Origin: Lentimicrobium sp.
Lineage (GTDB): Bacteria > Bacteroidota > Bacteroidia > Flavobacteriales > Flavobacteriaceae
DNA: 21,752 bases
Reading direction: 5' to 3'
Assembly: GCA_022758945.1 (NCBI GenBank)
Contig: JAEMQE010000247.1
Location: 1-21,752, forward strand
Position numbers and translations under genes: made by a program. How positions within the stretch are numbered: the first letter of the stretch is position 1; each line of letters begins with the position of its first letter. The notes under the pieces are model-generated. The model ran no database searches, was not told the origin of the DNA, and saw nothing but the letters and a program-made list of their open reading frames with translations. Shown one piece after another: positions 7,671-15,844 of this stretch.

Positions 7671-8492
7671 ATGACAGTCAATCCAGAACATATTGCTAAT
7701 TACGCTGAGACTTTTATCAAAGTTTTAATCGATTATTCGCCAAAACTTATTTCGGCATTCCTGATTCTATTTGTGGGACTTTATGCCATTCGACTCATCA
7801 ATAGATTCATTAGAAAAATTATGATAAAAAGGGATTTAGACCCTACGCTAACTAAATTTCTTGCTGATATCTTGCTTTGGGTTTTGAGAGTTTTATTATT
7901 TGTTTCGTTCATTGACAAATTAGGAATAGGAACGTCTTCTTTTGTCGCTGTTCTTGGTTCAATGGGACTTGCCGTAGGTTTGTCACTCCAAGGTTCCTTA
8001 TCTAATTTTGCCGGAGGAATGCTGATTATTATGTTTAAACCATTCAAAGTGGGCGACACAATTGAAGCTCAAGGAATGCTTGGAACCGTAAGTGAAATCC
8101 AAATATTTGTAACCAAATTAATCAATGCCAACAATCAAACTATTTTTGTTCCGAATGGTTCGTTGTCGAATGGGACTATCACTAATTATTCGATGCAAGG
8201 ATCTCGAAAAGCCGATTTGACCATTTCGATTTCTTATGATACTGATATTCGAAAAGCTAAAGCTCTTATTTTGGAAGTATTAAATAACAATCCAAAAGTG
8301 CTAAAAACGCCAGCAGCTGATGTTTCAGTAAAGAATTTGACCGACAGCTCGATTCAACTAGCCGTTAGACCTTGGGCAAACAATGCAGATTTCGGAGTTG
8401 TTAGTTCTGACACATTGGAAAGCTGTAAATTGGCTTTTGATGCTGCAGGAATTGTGATTCAACCTTTTGTGAAAGAGGTTTCGAGGAAATAA
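7671..8492 (+). CDS. mscS: MscS-family small-conductance mechanosensitive channel
   Basis: At 273 residues this matches the compact MscS architecture. Three membrane helices lie at about 21-44, 63-85 and 88-122. The third is the pore helix, with the Gly/Ala pattern VLGSMGLAVGLSLQGSLSNF followed by MFKPFKVGDTIE, very close to the Escherichia coli pore sequence. The cytoplasmic beta domain follows (TIFVPNGSLSNGTITNYS) and then the alpha/beta vestibule to the C-terminus. Such channels sit in the inner membrane and open under tension to release solutes after hypo-osmotic shock. The gene is the last of the nfu run; its stop codon lies inside a hairpin shared with the convergent tsaB. Confidence 0.95.
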   Translation: MTVNPEHIANYAETFIKVLIDYSPKLISAFLILFVGLYAIRLINRFIRKIMIKRDLDPTLTKFLADILLWVLRVLLFVSFIDKLGIGTSSFVAVLGSMGLAVGLSLQGSLSNFAGGMLIIMFKPFKVGDTIEAQGMLGTVSEIQIFVTKLINANNQTIFVPNGSLSNGTITNYSMQGSRKADLTISISYDTDIRKAKALILEVLNNNPKVLKTPAADVSVKNLTDSSIQLAVRPWANNADFGVVSSDTLESCKLAFDAAGIVIQPFVKEVSRK

Positions 8493-8508
8493 TTCTATTT
8501 CTTCGAAA
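8479..8508. terminator. hairpin spanning both stop codons of convergent mscS and tsaB
   Basis: A 13-bp stem (8479-8491 with 8496-8508; one G-U at 8485/8502 in plus-strand RNA, a C-A mismatch in minus-strand RNA) closes on the 4-base loop ATTC. The mscS TAA is at 8490-8492 and the tsaB TAG at 8497-8495, so both stops are in the hairpin. There is no U-tract on either side, so it may stabilise mRNA ends rather than act as a classic intrinsic terminator. Confidence 0.55.
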
Positions 8509-9163
8509 CAGTCATCATAAAATCTTTCAAATAATACGGTTCAAAATAAGCGACATCCACGGTATCGTTTTTTTTGTATTTTTCGAAACTTAAAAAACTC
8601 ATTTCTTTTGCCGAAGGATATTTAATTTCCTCCAAGAAAATGAAGTTTTCCTTAGTCAAAACCACCTTGCATTTTTCGGAACAATCACCCACAAAATAAA
8701 GTGTTTCTTCTAAATCTTCAAAAGAGTTTTCGGTTATGATTTCAGCTTGAACAGCTCTTTTATTTTCGAAATTTGGAGTAAAAATAGCGCTGTACACTTC
8801 CATTCTTCGGGCATCGAGCATTGGAATTATCAATCCGCTGGAAACGTTTGCTTGCGAAGCCAAAACCTGTAAAGTATCAATTGCAATCAACGGTATATCC
8901 AAAGCAAAACACAATCCTTTTGCAGCAGAAACGCCAATACGCAATCCAGTATAAGAACCTGGCCCTTGACTCACGGCAATCGCCGAAATATCCTGGAAAG
9001 TAATTCCGGCTTCTTTGATGATTTCTTCAATAAAAACGTGCAAACGTTCTGCGTGAGAATAGCCTTCTTCGGCAATTTCTTTGCATAGCATTGTTTTTCC
9101 ATCTTTTGCTAAAGCAACAGAACAATTCTTGGTAGCGGTTTCGATATTGAGAATGTAGGACAA
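8495..9163 (-). CDS. tsaB: tRNA threonylcarbamoyladenosine synthesis protein TsaB, TTG start
   Basis: TsaB is the inactive ASKHA-fold partner of TsaD in the TsaBDE complex, which places the threonylcarbamoyl group on A37 of tRNAs reading ANN codons. The 222-residue length is normal. The N-terminus SYILNIETATKNCSVAL and the signature SQGPGSYTGLRIGVSAAKGLCFAL (about 84-108) are diagnostic. The start codon is TTG at 9163-9161; an in-frame TAA lies only 21 bases further upstream (9187-9185) with no ATG between, and TTG falls exactly where relatives have Met before xYILNIET. ATT at 9166-9164 is a less likely alternative. It is separated from the efflux operon by a palindromic repeat and converges on mscS with two bases between the coding regions. 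Confidence 0.95.
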   Translation of the reverse strand: MSYILNIETATKNCSVALAKDGKTMLCKEIAEEGYSHAERLHVFIEEIIKEAGITFQDISAIAVSQGPGSYTGLRIGVSAAKGLCFALDIPLIAIDTLQVLASQANVSSGLIIPMLDARRMEVYSAIFTPNFENKRAVQAEIITENSFEDLEETLYFVGDCSEKCKVVLTKENFIFLEEIKYPSAKEMSFLSFEKYKKNDTVDVAYFEPYYLKDFMMTVSKK

Positions 9164-9207
9164 AATGGGTTTTAGATTTTGGATTTAATTTCTAAATTAT
9201 TTCTTCT

Positions 9208-9277
9208 CCAAATTGTCATTCCGACGAAGGAGGAATCACATTATGAGATTCCTCCTTCGTCGGAATGACAAACTTGG
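9208..9277. repeat. 25-bp perfect inverted repeat (intergenic palindromic element)
   Basis: Arms 9213-9237 and 9247-9271 are perfectly complementary over 25 bases around a 9-base loop (9238-9246). CCAA (9208-9211) and TTGG (9274-9277) extend it beyond a small bulge. The core arm reads TCATTCCGACGAAGGAGGAA. It is more GC-rich than its surroundings and lies 37 bases after the last efflux adaptor and 44 bases before tsaB. No U-tract follows on the minus strand, so it looks like a dispersed intergenic repeat (REP- or MITE-like) rather than a standard terminator, though a hairpin this strong could still affect the transcript. Confidence 0.9.
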
Positions 9278-9314
9278 GTTTATTTTTTGCGAAGTTATAA
9301 ATTACAAATGACTT

Positions 9315-10613
9315 TTATTTCTTCTCTTCTGCTTTATCTAAAGTCACTTTATCACCAGAATTCAAATCCTTTGAAACCGTTGTATAAGGTCCGGTGATGA
9401 CTACATCTCCTTTTTTAAGTCCGGTGACTACTTCAATATTTGTATCGTCCTGGATTCCAGTTTTTATGATACGGATTTTAGCTTTATCTCCAACTTTTAC
9501 GAAAACACATTCCAGTTTTTTGTCGCTTTTTGGCGCTGCTTTTTTATCCTTTTCATCTTTATCTTTATCATCCACTTTAAATCCTTTTACCGCGGTTGTG
9601 TCTGATTTTACTACTACGGCACTAATTGGCACAGCCAAAACATTGTTTTTGGTCTTGGTGACAATATCAACAGTTGCAGTCATTCCTGGTCTAAATGGTG
9701 AATAAGTCACTGGTTTTCCAACTAATAAATCTTGGTAAGATTCCTTCAAGATTCTCACTTTTACTTTAAAATTAGTTACTTGATCGGCAGTTAAAGTTGA
9801 ACTCGCTGAATTGGAAATACTGGTGACAATTCCTTTGAACTGTTTCTTCAAATAGGCGTCAACCTCAACTTTGGCTTCGTCACCCACTTTTATTTTTACG
9901 ATGTCATTTTCATTTACATCTACTTCCACTTCCATATTATTCAAATTGGCAACACGAAGAATTTCGGTTCCGGCCATTTGCTGTGTTCCCAAAACTCTTT
10001 CGCCCAACTCTACATTTAAGACCGAAATTGTTCCGTCGGCTGGCGCATAAATTGTTGTTCTTCCCAGATTGTCTCTGGCTTCATTTACGGTTGCCGAAGC
10101 GCTTTGAACATTGAAATATGCTGATTGTTTGTTTGCTTTCGCCACTTCAAAAGAAGCAACTGTTTTGTCCCAATCTGACTTGGAAATAATTCCTTTTTCA
10201 AATAAGGTTTTGTTTCTGTCATAATTGGCTTTGGCTTCTTTATAGGAAGCATCGGCTTGGGTTAAGCCTGATCTGGTTCCCGATAAATTAGCAACTGACC
10301 GGTTCAATCCTGAAGTATATAAATCAGGGTTTATCTTTACCAATAAATCTCCTTTTTTGACTACCTGACCTTCTTTTATTGGCAAAGAGATAATTTCGCC
10401 CGAAACCATAGAAGCAATTTTTACTTCTATTTCGGGTTGGATTTTTCCTGTTGCCGAAACGGTTTCGACAATTGTTGTAGCGTTAACGTTGGCAATTTCA
10501 ACCGATTTTCCTTTATCTTTATTCCCAATAACTCCTGTTTTAGAAAGTATTATTAATATAGCAATCAATGCAACAGCTCCTCCTATTAATAAATAAATGG
10601 TTTTTTTTGACAT
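9315..10613 (-). CDS. efflux periplasmic adaptor (membrane fusion protein), MacA-like, second of the locus
   Basis: This 432-residue protein has an N-terminal membrane anchor (about 5-24). A biotinyl-lipoyl half-motif follows (VSGEIISLPIKEGQVVKKGDLLVKI, 70-94), then a coiled-coil hairpin (about 100-182), the second lipoyl half (TIYAPADGTISVLNVELGERV), and beta-barrel and membrane-proximal domains. Adaptors join an inner-membrane pump to a TolC channel. An odd Lys/Asp-rich stretch (about 345-366) interrupts the membrane-proximal domain and is likely a disordered loop. It lies 6 bases after the TolC-like gene, so the two are translated together. It is the second adaptor in the locus and only distantly like the first; it may serve the same ABC pump or a pump encoded elsewhere. 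Confidence 0.9.
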   Translation of the reverse strand: MSKKTIYLLIGGAVALIAILIILSKTGVIGNKDKGKSVEIANVNATTIVETVSATGKIQPEIEVKIASMVSGEIISLPIKEGQVVKKGDLLVKINPDLYTSGLNRSVANLSGTRSGLTQADASYKEAKANYDRNKTLFEKGIISKSDWDKTVASFEVAKANKQSAYFNVQSASATVNEARDNLGRTTIYAPADGTISVLNVELGERVLGTQQMAGTEILRVANLNNMEVEVDVNENDIVKIKVGDEAKVEVDAYLKKQFKGIVTSISNSASSTLTADQVTNFKVKVRILKESYQDLLVGKPVTYSPFRPGMTATVDIVTKTKNNVLAVPISAVVVKSDTTAVKGFKVDDKDKDEKDKKAAPKSDKKLECVFVKVGDKAKIRIIKTGIQDDTNIEVVTGLKKGDVVITGPYTTVSKDLNSGDKVTLDKAEEKK

Positions 10614-10619
10614 AATAAA

Positions 10620-11984
10620 TTAGATTTTGATGATTGGGATTCCAAAATAGAACTCCAGTATTTTTATTTTAAAAATGTAATCGTATTTGGTTCTCAACAC
10701 TTCAGATTGTGCGGCAGAAAGTAGCGTTTGTGATTGATTAAAATCGAAAGAATTCATCATTCCCACAGCATATTTTTCTTTAGCATAATTGTAGGCTTCT
10801 TGTCTGGCATCTAAAGCTACAAGTGAAGATTCATAAGCATTCAGCCCTCCCTTAGCATCCGTAAATGCGGTGTAAACATTTCTTTGCAAATTCAATTCTT
10901 CTTGTTCAACCGCGATTTTTGATTTTTCTAAATTTACTTTGGAACGCTCTAAATTATTTCTTGCAGAAAATCCGTTAAAAATAGGAATCGATAATTGCGC
11001 TCCAAAAGCTTGTCCTTTATTGTCCGTAAATTGCTGTCCAAAAGGAGCCGCAGGTTGAGCAGTAAGCACACCATTAACCAAACTATAAGTGTCAGCATAA
11101 GAAATTCTCGTATTAAAATTGTAAAAACCTTGCAATGTTGGCTGATAATTTCCTTTTGCAATTGACACATTTTTTTCGGCAATTTCTAAATTGGTTTTGG
11201 CAATTTTCAATTCTGTTCTTTCCTCTTTTGCTTTTTCATAGATGGCAACTGGAGTTTGTGCCAAAATATTGTTTTCGTCTTTGGCTGTGGTTTCATCGGT
11301 AACATCAAAATCATAAAACTCTTTTAATTGTAACAATTGAGCCAAACTCAATTTTGAAATCAATAAGGAATTTTCAGCCGCAATAACTTTTTGATGGTCT
11401 GAAGCAACTGTTGCTTTAATATCCAATAAATCCCCACGAGGAACGGATCCTGCTTTTACTAATTCTTCTGACCGAGTCAGTTGCTTTTCATTAATTGTCA
11501 ATTGTTCTTGTTGCACTTTTAAATTTTCTTTGTTAAAAAGTACTTGCAAGAAAGCATTGGCAACATTTAGCGCCACATCTTCCTGCATTTTTGTCAATTG
11601 GTATTTTGCAGCAATAATTGAAAGATTAGCTTTTCGAAGGGCATTTTGATTTTGCATTCCTTTGTAAATATCAACGCCAACCCCTGCTCCAAATGAAGAA
11701 TATTGGGTAGTTTGATTTCGCAAAAGTCCCGTTGTTGGGTCTTGATTTAAACCAACATTCCAGGAATGGGAAGCATTTGAATTCAAAGAAGGAATAAAAT
11801 TTCCTATTGCATCTTTCTTACCAATGTCTGCCGTCTTAGTATCTAATTCGGTTTGTTTGATCGAGATATTATTATCTATGGCGTATTTTACGCATTCTTC
11901 TAAGGTCCATTTTTTAGTTTGAGCCTGAATCGACAAGCTAAACAGCAGGATAATAAAGATTGAGAAATAATTAATTTTTTTCAT
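10620..11984 (-). CDS. TolC-family outer-membrane efflux protein
   Basis: The 454-residue product has a signal peptide (MKKINYFSIFIILLFSLSIQAQ). Two TolC/OEP repeats follow: WTLEECVKYAIDNN at the first helix, and paired long helices with beta-strands near SFGAGVGVDIYKGMQNQNAL and AQLSIPIFNGFSARNNL. It should form the outer-membrane and periplasmic tunnel of a tripartite exporter. The frame can be extended to a TTG at 12008, but ATG at 11984 begins a proper signal peptide and the extended start would lie inside a -7 promoter element, so 11984 is chosen. It follows the first adaptor by 82 bases and precedes the second by 6. Confidence 0.92.
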   Translation of the reverse strand: MKKINYFSIFIILLFSLSIQAQTKKWTLEECVKYAIDNNISIKQTELDTKTADIGKKDAIGNFIPSLNSNASHSWNVGLNQDPTTGLLRNQTTQYSSFGAGVGVDIYKGMQNQNALRKANLSIIAAKYQLTKMQEDVALNVANAFLQVLFNKENLKVQQEQLTINEKQLTRSEELVKAGSVPRGDLLDIKATVASDHQKVIAAENSLLISKLSLAQLLQLKEFYDFDVTDETTAKDENNILAQTPVAIYEKAKEERTELKIAKTNLEIAEKNVSIAKGNYQPTLQGFYNFNTRISYADTYSLVNGVLTAQPAAPFGQQFTDNKGQAFGAQLSIPIFNGFSARNNLERSKVNLEKSKIAVEQEELNLQRNVYTAFTDAKGGLNAYESSLVALDARQEAYNYAKEKYAVGMMNSFDFNQSQTLLSAAQSEVLRTKYDYIFKIKILEFYFGIPIIKI

Positions 11985-12005
11985 ATATTTTGAATGAAAG
12001 CGTAG

Positions 12006-12013
12006 CAAAGGTA
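12006..12013 (-). promoter_or_regulatory. candidate -7 element for the tolC-adaptor pair
   Basis: On the minus strand 12013-12006 reads TACCTTTG, matching TAnnTTTG, and would give a leader of about 15 bases to the ATG at 11984. A second match, TAAATTTG, lies just upstream (12026-12019). Neither has a clear TTG at -33. If real, the TolC-like gene and second adaptor have a promoter separate from the upstream ABC genes. Confidence 0.4.
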
Positions 12014-12066
12014 CTACACAAATTTAACATTTATTTTAAAACTGAAATTCTTTTTATGCTATAAAC

Positions 12067-13182
12067 TTAAGGTTTTGGTTCTTCTGTTTTTAAGCCCTGA
12101 TTCCAAACTTTAATTTTGTCAGAAGCCTTCAATCCGCTTTTAATTTCTACATAAATTCCGTCGCTAACTCCTAGAACAAGGTCTTTTCTAACGAATTTTT
12201 GTTTGGTAGTTTCAATTTCCACGAAAGGTTTTTGTGTTTTAGTGTCAAACTGGATTAAAGCTTCCTTTATAGCCATAACTTTATCTGCTCTCTCCAAAAT
12301 AATCGAAGCATTGGCACTCAATCCTGCTCTGATAAAAGTATCATCCCTATTCAATAAAGATGCTTTTATTTCGAATTGAATGGCGCCGTTTTCTGTTTTT
12401 CCTTTTGGAGCGATATCGGTCAAAACGGCATCAAACTTTTTGTTTTCAATAGCTCCAACGGTAATTTCAATTGGCAAGTTTACTTTTATTTTTCCCACTT
12501 CGGATTCATCAATTTTCCCCACGAATATCATTCGACCCACATCAGCAACACTGGCAATGGTAGTTCCTTCGTTAAAATTATTACTTTCGATTACTTGATT
12601 CCCCACTTTTACCGGAACATCAAGCACCATTCCGTTAACGGTAGAGCGAATTAAAGTATTGGCGTAATTTCCAAGACCAGAAGTAGTTCCCGTTTTTACA
12701 ATATCGTAGCCTTGTTTAGAAGCGGCGTAATTCTGTTTGGCTTGTTTGTAAGCCACTTGTGCTGCGTCAAAATCATTGGCAGAAATAACTCCTTTGTCAA
12801 ATAATGTTTTTTGTCTTTGGAACAATTTCTCCTGATTGTCCAAGTTTATTTTGGCGGTTTGAACTTGATTTTGAGTACTACTCAAATTCGAAACATTGGC
12901 AACCACCTTTATTTTGGCAATCAAATCTCCAGCCTTGATAGTTTGGCCAGCTTTAATATAAACGGTTTCAATAATCCCGGAAATATTGGGCTTAATTAAA
13001 ACTTCTTCGTCCGGAACAATATTTCCAGTGGCAATTGTATTCTTGATAATAGTTTTAACTTCAGTTTTATCTGTTTCAAAAACAACCGGAGATTCCTGGT
13101 TTTTGGCATACAAATAATATAGCGCACCGAAAAATACTATTGCTATAAAAATTAAAATTGTTATGGTTACTCCTTTTTTCAT
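12067..13182 (-). CDS. efflux periplasmic adaptor (membrane fusion protein), MacA-like, first of the locus
   Basis: The 371-residue product starts MKKGVTITILIFIAIVFFG, an N-terminal anchor. It carries a lipoyl half-motif (NISGIIETVYIKAGQTIKAGDLIAKI), a coiled-coil hairpin with FDKGVISANDFDAAQ, the second lipoyl half (STVNGMVLDVPVKVGNQV), and barrel and membrane-proximal domains ending in LKASDKIKVWNQG. The role is to bridge the ABC permease and a TolC-like channel. The open frame continues upstream to a TTG at 13218, but those 12 codons fall in the GC-rich repeat element, so ATG at 13182 is chosen. It is separated from the upstream permease by 143 bases filled by that element, and from the TolC-like gene by 82 bases. 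Confidence 0.9.
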   Translation of the reverse strand: MKKGVTITILIFIAIVFFGALYYLYAKNQESPVVFETDKTEVKTIIKNTIATGNIVPDEEVLIKPNISGIIETVYIKAGQTIKAGDLIAKIKVVANVSNLSSTQNQVQTAKINLDNQEKLFQRQKTLFDKGVISANDFDAAQVAYKQAKQNYAASKQGYDIVKTGTTSGLGNYANTLIRSTVNGMVLDVPVKVGNQVIESNNFNEGTTIASVADVGRMIFVGKIDESEVGKIKVNLPIEITVGAIENKKFDAVLTDIAPKGKTENGAIQFEIKASLLNRDDTFIRAGLSANASIILERADKVMAIKEALIQFDTKTQKPFVEIETTKQKFVRKDLVLGVSDGIYVEIKSGLKASDKIKVWNQGLKTEEPKP

Positions 13183-13193
13183 TTTGATGGTTT

Positions 13194-13328
13194 TAAGCCC
13201 CTCCCCAACCCTCCCCAAAAGGGAGGGAGTCAGGACAGATTAGATATTTGTTCTTATTTTATAATTTGTTTCTTGTTTACAATTTTTATTTTCTACTCCA
13301 AAATTCCCCTTTGGGGTTAGGGGGCTTA
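13194..13328. repeat. GC-rich intergenic element with inverted ends
   Basis: The left end (13194-13228) runs TAAGCCCCTCCCCAACC and continues with a 7-bp hairpin (CCCTCCC 13209-13215 with GGGAGGG 13221-13227). The right end, read on the minus strand from 13328, begins TAAGCCCCCTAACCCCAAAG. The ends are thus imperfect inverted copies, about 135 bp apart, with AT-rich sequence between. The right end contains the permease stop codon (13328-13326). The G/C-tract composition is very unlike the host sequence, and similar G/C-tract elements are, from memory, frequent between genes in Flavobacteriia. No open frame lies within. Confidence 0.7.
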
Positions 13329-14594
13329 TTCCGTTCTTAATGCGTCAACAGGTTTTACTTTTATGGCCGTTTGAGCCGGAATAAATCCCGCCAACAATCC
13401 TGATCCAACTAATATAATTAAGGCAAAAAATACTACTGGTAAATCCACACTTGGATTGGCAAACATTGAGCCTTCACTAGGCATTGAATCCAAAATCTTG
13501 TTGATTACAATCAAAACCCCAGTTGCTGCTCCAATGCCTAACATTCCGGCAGAAATGGTCAAAAAGATGGCTTCCAATAATATTTGGGAACGAATAGCAG
13601 CCGGCGTTGCGCCTAATGCTCTTCGGATTCCAATTTCCTTGGTTCTTTCTTTTACCACTATCAGCATAATATTTGAAATTCCGATAACTCCTGAAAGTAA
13701 AACCAATGTTCCCACAAAATAAGCAATGAATCTAAGTATGGAAAACAACCCCAGTATTTTACTGAATTCTGCATATAAATCGAAATTTCCAATAGCTCTT
13801 TCATCATCAGGGCTTATGGTATGTCTGGATTTCATAAACTCTAAAATCTTTGGCTTTAATTCAGTAATTGAAGCATCGTCATTGGCAGTAATGGCCATCC
13901 AGCCCACTTTGTCACCAAAATTAAAAGCTTGCTGAAAAGCAGTAAAGGGAACAAAAACATTTTTTTGATCTTCTTCTGCATTGCCATTATTACCATTCGA
14001 TTTTTTCTTATAAACCCCGACTACCATAAAGTTCACCCCATTGACTTTAATATAAGTTCCAATGACTTCTTCTGTTTTTTCATACAATCCATCAATTACG
14101 CCCTGACCAATTACGGCAACTTTGCGGCTCAACTTTATATCCTGATAATTTACAAAACGGCCTTTAATAATATTCATTGATTCCTGTTTAACATATTCAG
14201 GATAATCTCCATAAACGTTGAAAGCAGCAGTTTTTGTTCCTCTAACAACATTGTTTACGCCATTATGTCCGCCTAGTTGATTTCTTGGAGAAACATATAA
14301 AAGGTCTGGAAACTTTTCTTTTAATGCAGGGACATCACTGTTTTGAAAGCTGAATTGTCTAATTTTAGGGAGTCCTTTATAGGGTTTTGAAGTTCCTTGT
14401 GTCCACATAAACATGGTGTTTGTAGCCATCCCGGAAAATCCTTGTTTCACCCCATTTTCCAAACCATTTCCGGCTGCAAGTAGAATTACCAAAATAAATA
14501 TTCCCCAGAAAACCCCAAAAGCAGTCAGTATCGTCCGAAATGTATTTGCGGTCAATGCTTCTAAAATTTCATCCCATTTATCTTTGTCAAACAT
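13326..14594 (-). CDS. MacB-like ABC transporter permease (second)
   Basis: A 422-residue permease of the MacB/FtsX type. It has an N-terminal membrane helix (about 20-44, ending in GNGLENG), a large periplasmic MacB_PCD domain (about 45-285), and three C-terminal helices. The first of these runs into the family signature ISNIMLIVVKERTKEIGIRRALGATP; the protein ends FIPAQTAIKVKPVDALRTE. Such proteins use cytoplasmic ATP hydrolysis to drive periplasmic conformational changes that push substrates through an adaptor and TolC, rather than carrying them across the inner membrane. It begins 2 bases after the first permease ends. The two are similar in layout but clearly diverged, so a heterodimeric pump is likely. 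Confidence 0.92.
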   Translation of the reverse strand: MFDKDKWDEILEALTANTFRTILTAFGVFWGIFILVILLAAGNGLENGVKQGFSGMATNTMFMWTQGTSKPYKGLPKIRQFSFQNSDVPALKEKFPDLLYVSPRNQLGGHNGVNNVVRGTKTAAFNVYGDYPEYVKQESMNIIKGRFVNYQDIKLSRKVAVIGQGVIDGLYEKTEEVIGTYIKVNGVNFMVVGVYKKKSNGNNGNAEEDQKNVFVPFTAFQQAFNFGDKVGWMAITANDDASITELKPKILEFMKSRHTISPDDERAIGNFDLYAEFSKILGLFSILRFIAYFVGTLVLLSGVIGISNIMLIVVKERTKEIGIRRALGATPAAIRSQILLEAIFLTISAGMLGIGAATGVLIVINKILDSMPSEGSMFANPSVDLPVVFFALIILVGSGLLAGFIPAQTAIKVKPVDALRTE

Positions 14595-14596
14595 AA

Positions 14597-15844
14597 TTAT
14601 TCGTCTCTTAGTGCTACAATAGGTCTAATTTTGGCTGCTCTGTATGCTGGAAAAAATCCAGCTAATGCCCCTGCAAATATTAATAATCCCAGAGTGGTTA
14701 ATGCAATGGTAAAATCGACTTCTGGATTAAAGAAATAATCGCTTTTAATCTGCGGACCGACCAATTCCAAAAGTGCTAAACTGGACAAAAGCCCAACAAA
14801 ACCAGATATGGTGGTAATAAAAATGGATTCGTGCAAAATCATTCCAACAATTGAAAGAGGCGTCGCTCCGAGTGCTTTTCTGATTCCAATTTCCTTTGTT
14901 CTTTCTTTTACTATAATCAACATAATATTGCTAACTCCAACAACTCCTGCAATGATGGTACAAATTCCGACCCACCAAAAAAACAATCGGATGTACAAAT
15001 TCAAATCATAAAACTGTTTGATATTTTCTACCGTACTATTAATTCCAATGGCGCTTGTATCATCGGGAGAAACTGTATTTTTGCCTTTGAGCAATTGTGA
15101 TATTCCTTCGGTAAATTTCTTTGACTCCGCCAAAGCTTCCTCATAAGTGTCTTTTTTGTTTAGAATAAAAGACATATCGGTTAATTTATCACCTCCACTA
15201 CCAAAAACCTGTTGTACTGTGGTAAGAGGCAAATACGTTCTGGCTTCTTCTCGTTCTCCACCGGGATCTGTAAAAACTCCAACTACTTCAAATTTCACGT
15301 TACTAATTAAAATTTGCTCACCTACAGCATTTTTATCTTTAAATAAATCCTGTTTTAACTTTTGCCCAATAACTGCTACTTTCCGTTTATTGGTCAAATC
15401 AATACGGTTTACAAATCTTCCTTCAACAATACTGACTTTTTCAATGGCCTGATGATCTGGAGAAACTCCCTGGCAATCGTAGTTTCCAGTTTCTTTTCCA
15501 TAGACAATATTCCCATTCCAAATATTAAATTTTGGACTTTTCTTGTCTATTTGTTTTTCAAATTTTTGTTTAGAAATATCAAAATCACTGTTGCGCAACT
15601 GAATCTGTCTGCCTGGATTTAATCCCTTGTATTCTTTTGTCGTTGTTCCAGCCCAAATCCAAATAACCCCTTCAGCATCATTTGCAAACTGTTTTGCTAT
15701 TCCGTTTTCGAGTCCTTTCCCGGCGCCAAGAAGAATAACCAAAATAAAAATCCCAGAAGCCACAGAAGTTCCCGTGAGAAAAGTTCTCAATTTATTTTTA
15801 GCGATAGCCTCAAAAATTTCCTGCCAGCGTTCTATATTAAACAT
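14597..15844 (-). CDS. MacB-like ABC transporter permease (first)
   Basis: A 415-residue permease with the same architecture as its neighbour: N-terminal helix (TFLTGTSVASGIFILVILLG), MacB_PCD periplasmic domain, and three C-terminal helices with VSNIMLIIVKERTKEIGIRKALGATP and the end FFPAYRAAKIRPIVALRDE. Unlike canonical MacB it lacks a fused ATPase; that is supplied by the gene just upstream, whose last 8 bases overlap this start. Substrate cannot be read from the sequence. Known relatives export macrolides, peptides, toxins or lipids. Confidence 0.93.
   Translation of the reverse strand: MFNIERWQEIFEAIAKNKLRTFLTGTSVASGIFILVILLGAGKGLENGIAKQFANDAEGVIWIWAGTTTKEYKGLNPGRQIQLRNSDFDISKQKFEKQIDKKSPKFNIWNGNIVYGKETGNYDCQGVSPDHQAIEKVSIVEGRFVNRIDLTNKRKVAVIGQKLKQDLFKDKNAVGEQILISNVKFEVVGVFTDPGGEREEARTYLPLTTVQQVFGSGGDKLTDMSFILNKKDTYEEALAESKKFTEGISQLLKGKNTVSPDDTSAIGINSTVENIKQFYDLNLYIRLFFWWVGICTIIAGVVGVSNIMLIIVKERTKEIGIRKALGATPLSIVGMILHESIFITTISGFVGLLSSLALLELVGPQIKSDYFFNPEVDFTIALTTLGLLIFAGALAGFFPAYRAAKIRPIVALRDE

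Noticed and set aside
9208..9277. Calling the 25-bp palindrome a standard intrinsic terminator
   Set aside because: No U-tract follows the stem on the minus strand, and the arm is much longer than usual; kept as a repeat.
11985..12008. Extending the TolC-like gene to a TTG at 12008
   Set aside because: The added eight residues disrupt a clean signal peptide and the TTG overlaps a -7 promoter match.
12376..12654. Two overlapping plus-strand open frames under the first adaptor
   Set aside because: Both are antisense shadows of a clear membrane fusion protein domain, with no recognisable product.
13183..13218. Extending the first adaptor upstream to a TTG at 13218
   Set aside because: The added residues (MGRVGEGLKTIK) come from the GC-rich repeat and precede a normal MKK anchor sequence with an ATG at 13182.
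13326..15844. Treating the two tandem permease genes as a recent duplication or a split MacB
   Set aside because: Their sequences differ throughout except in the family signature, each has the full four-helix layout, and the ATPase is a complete separate gene.
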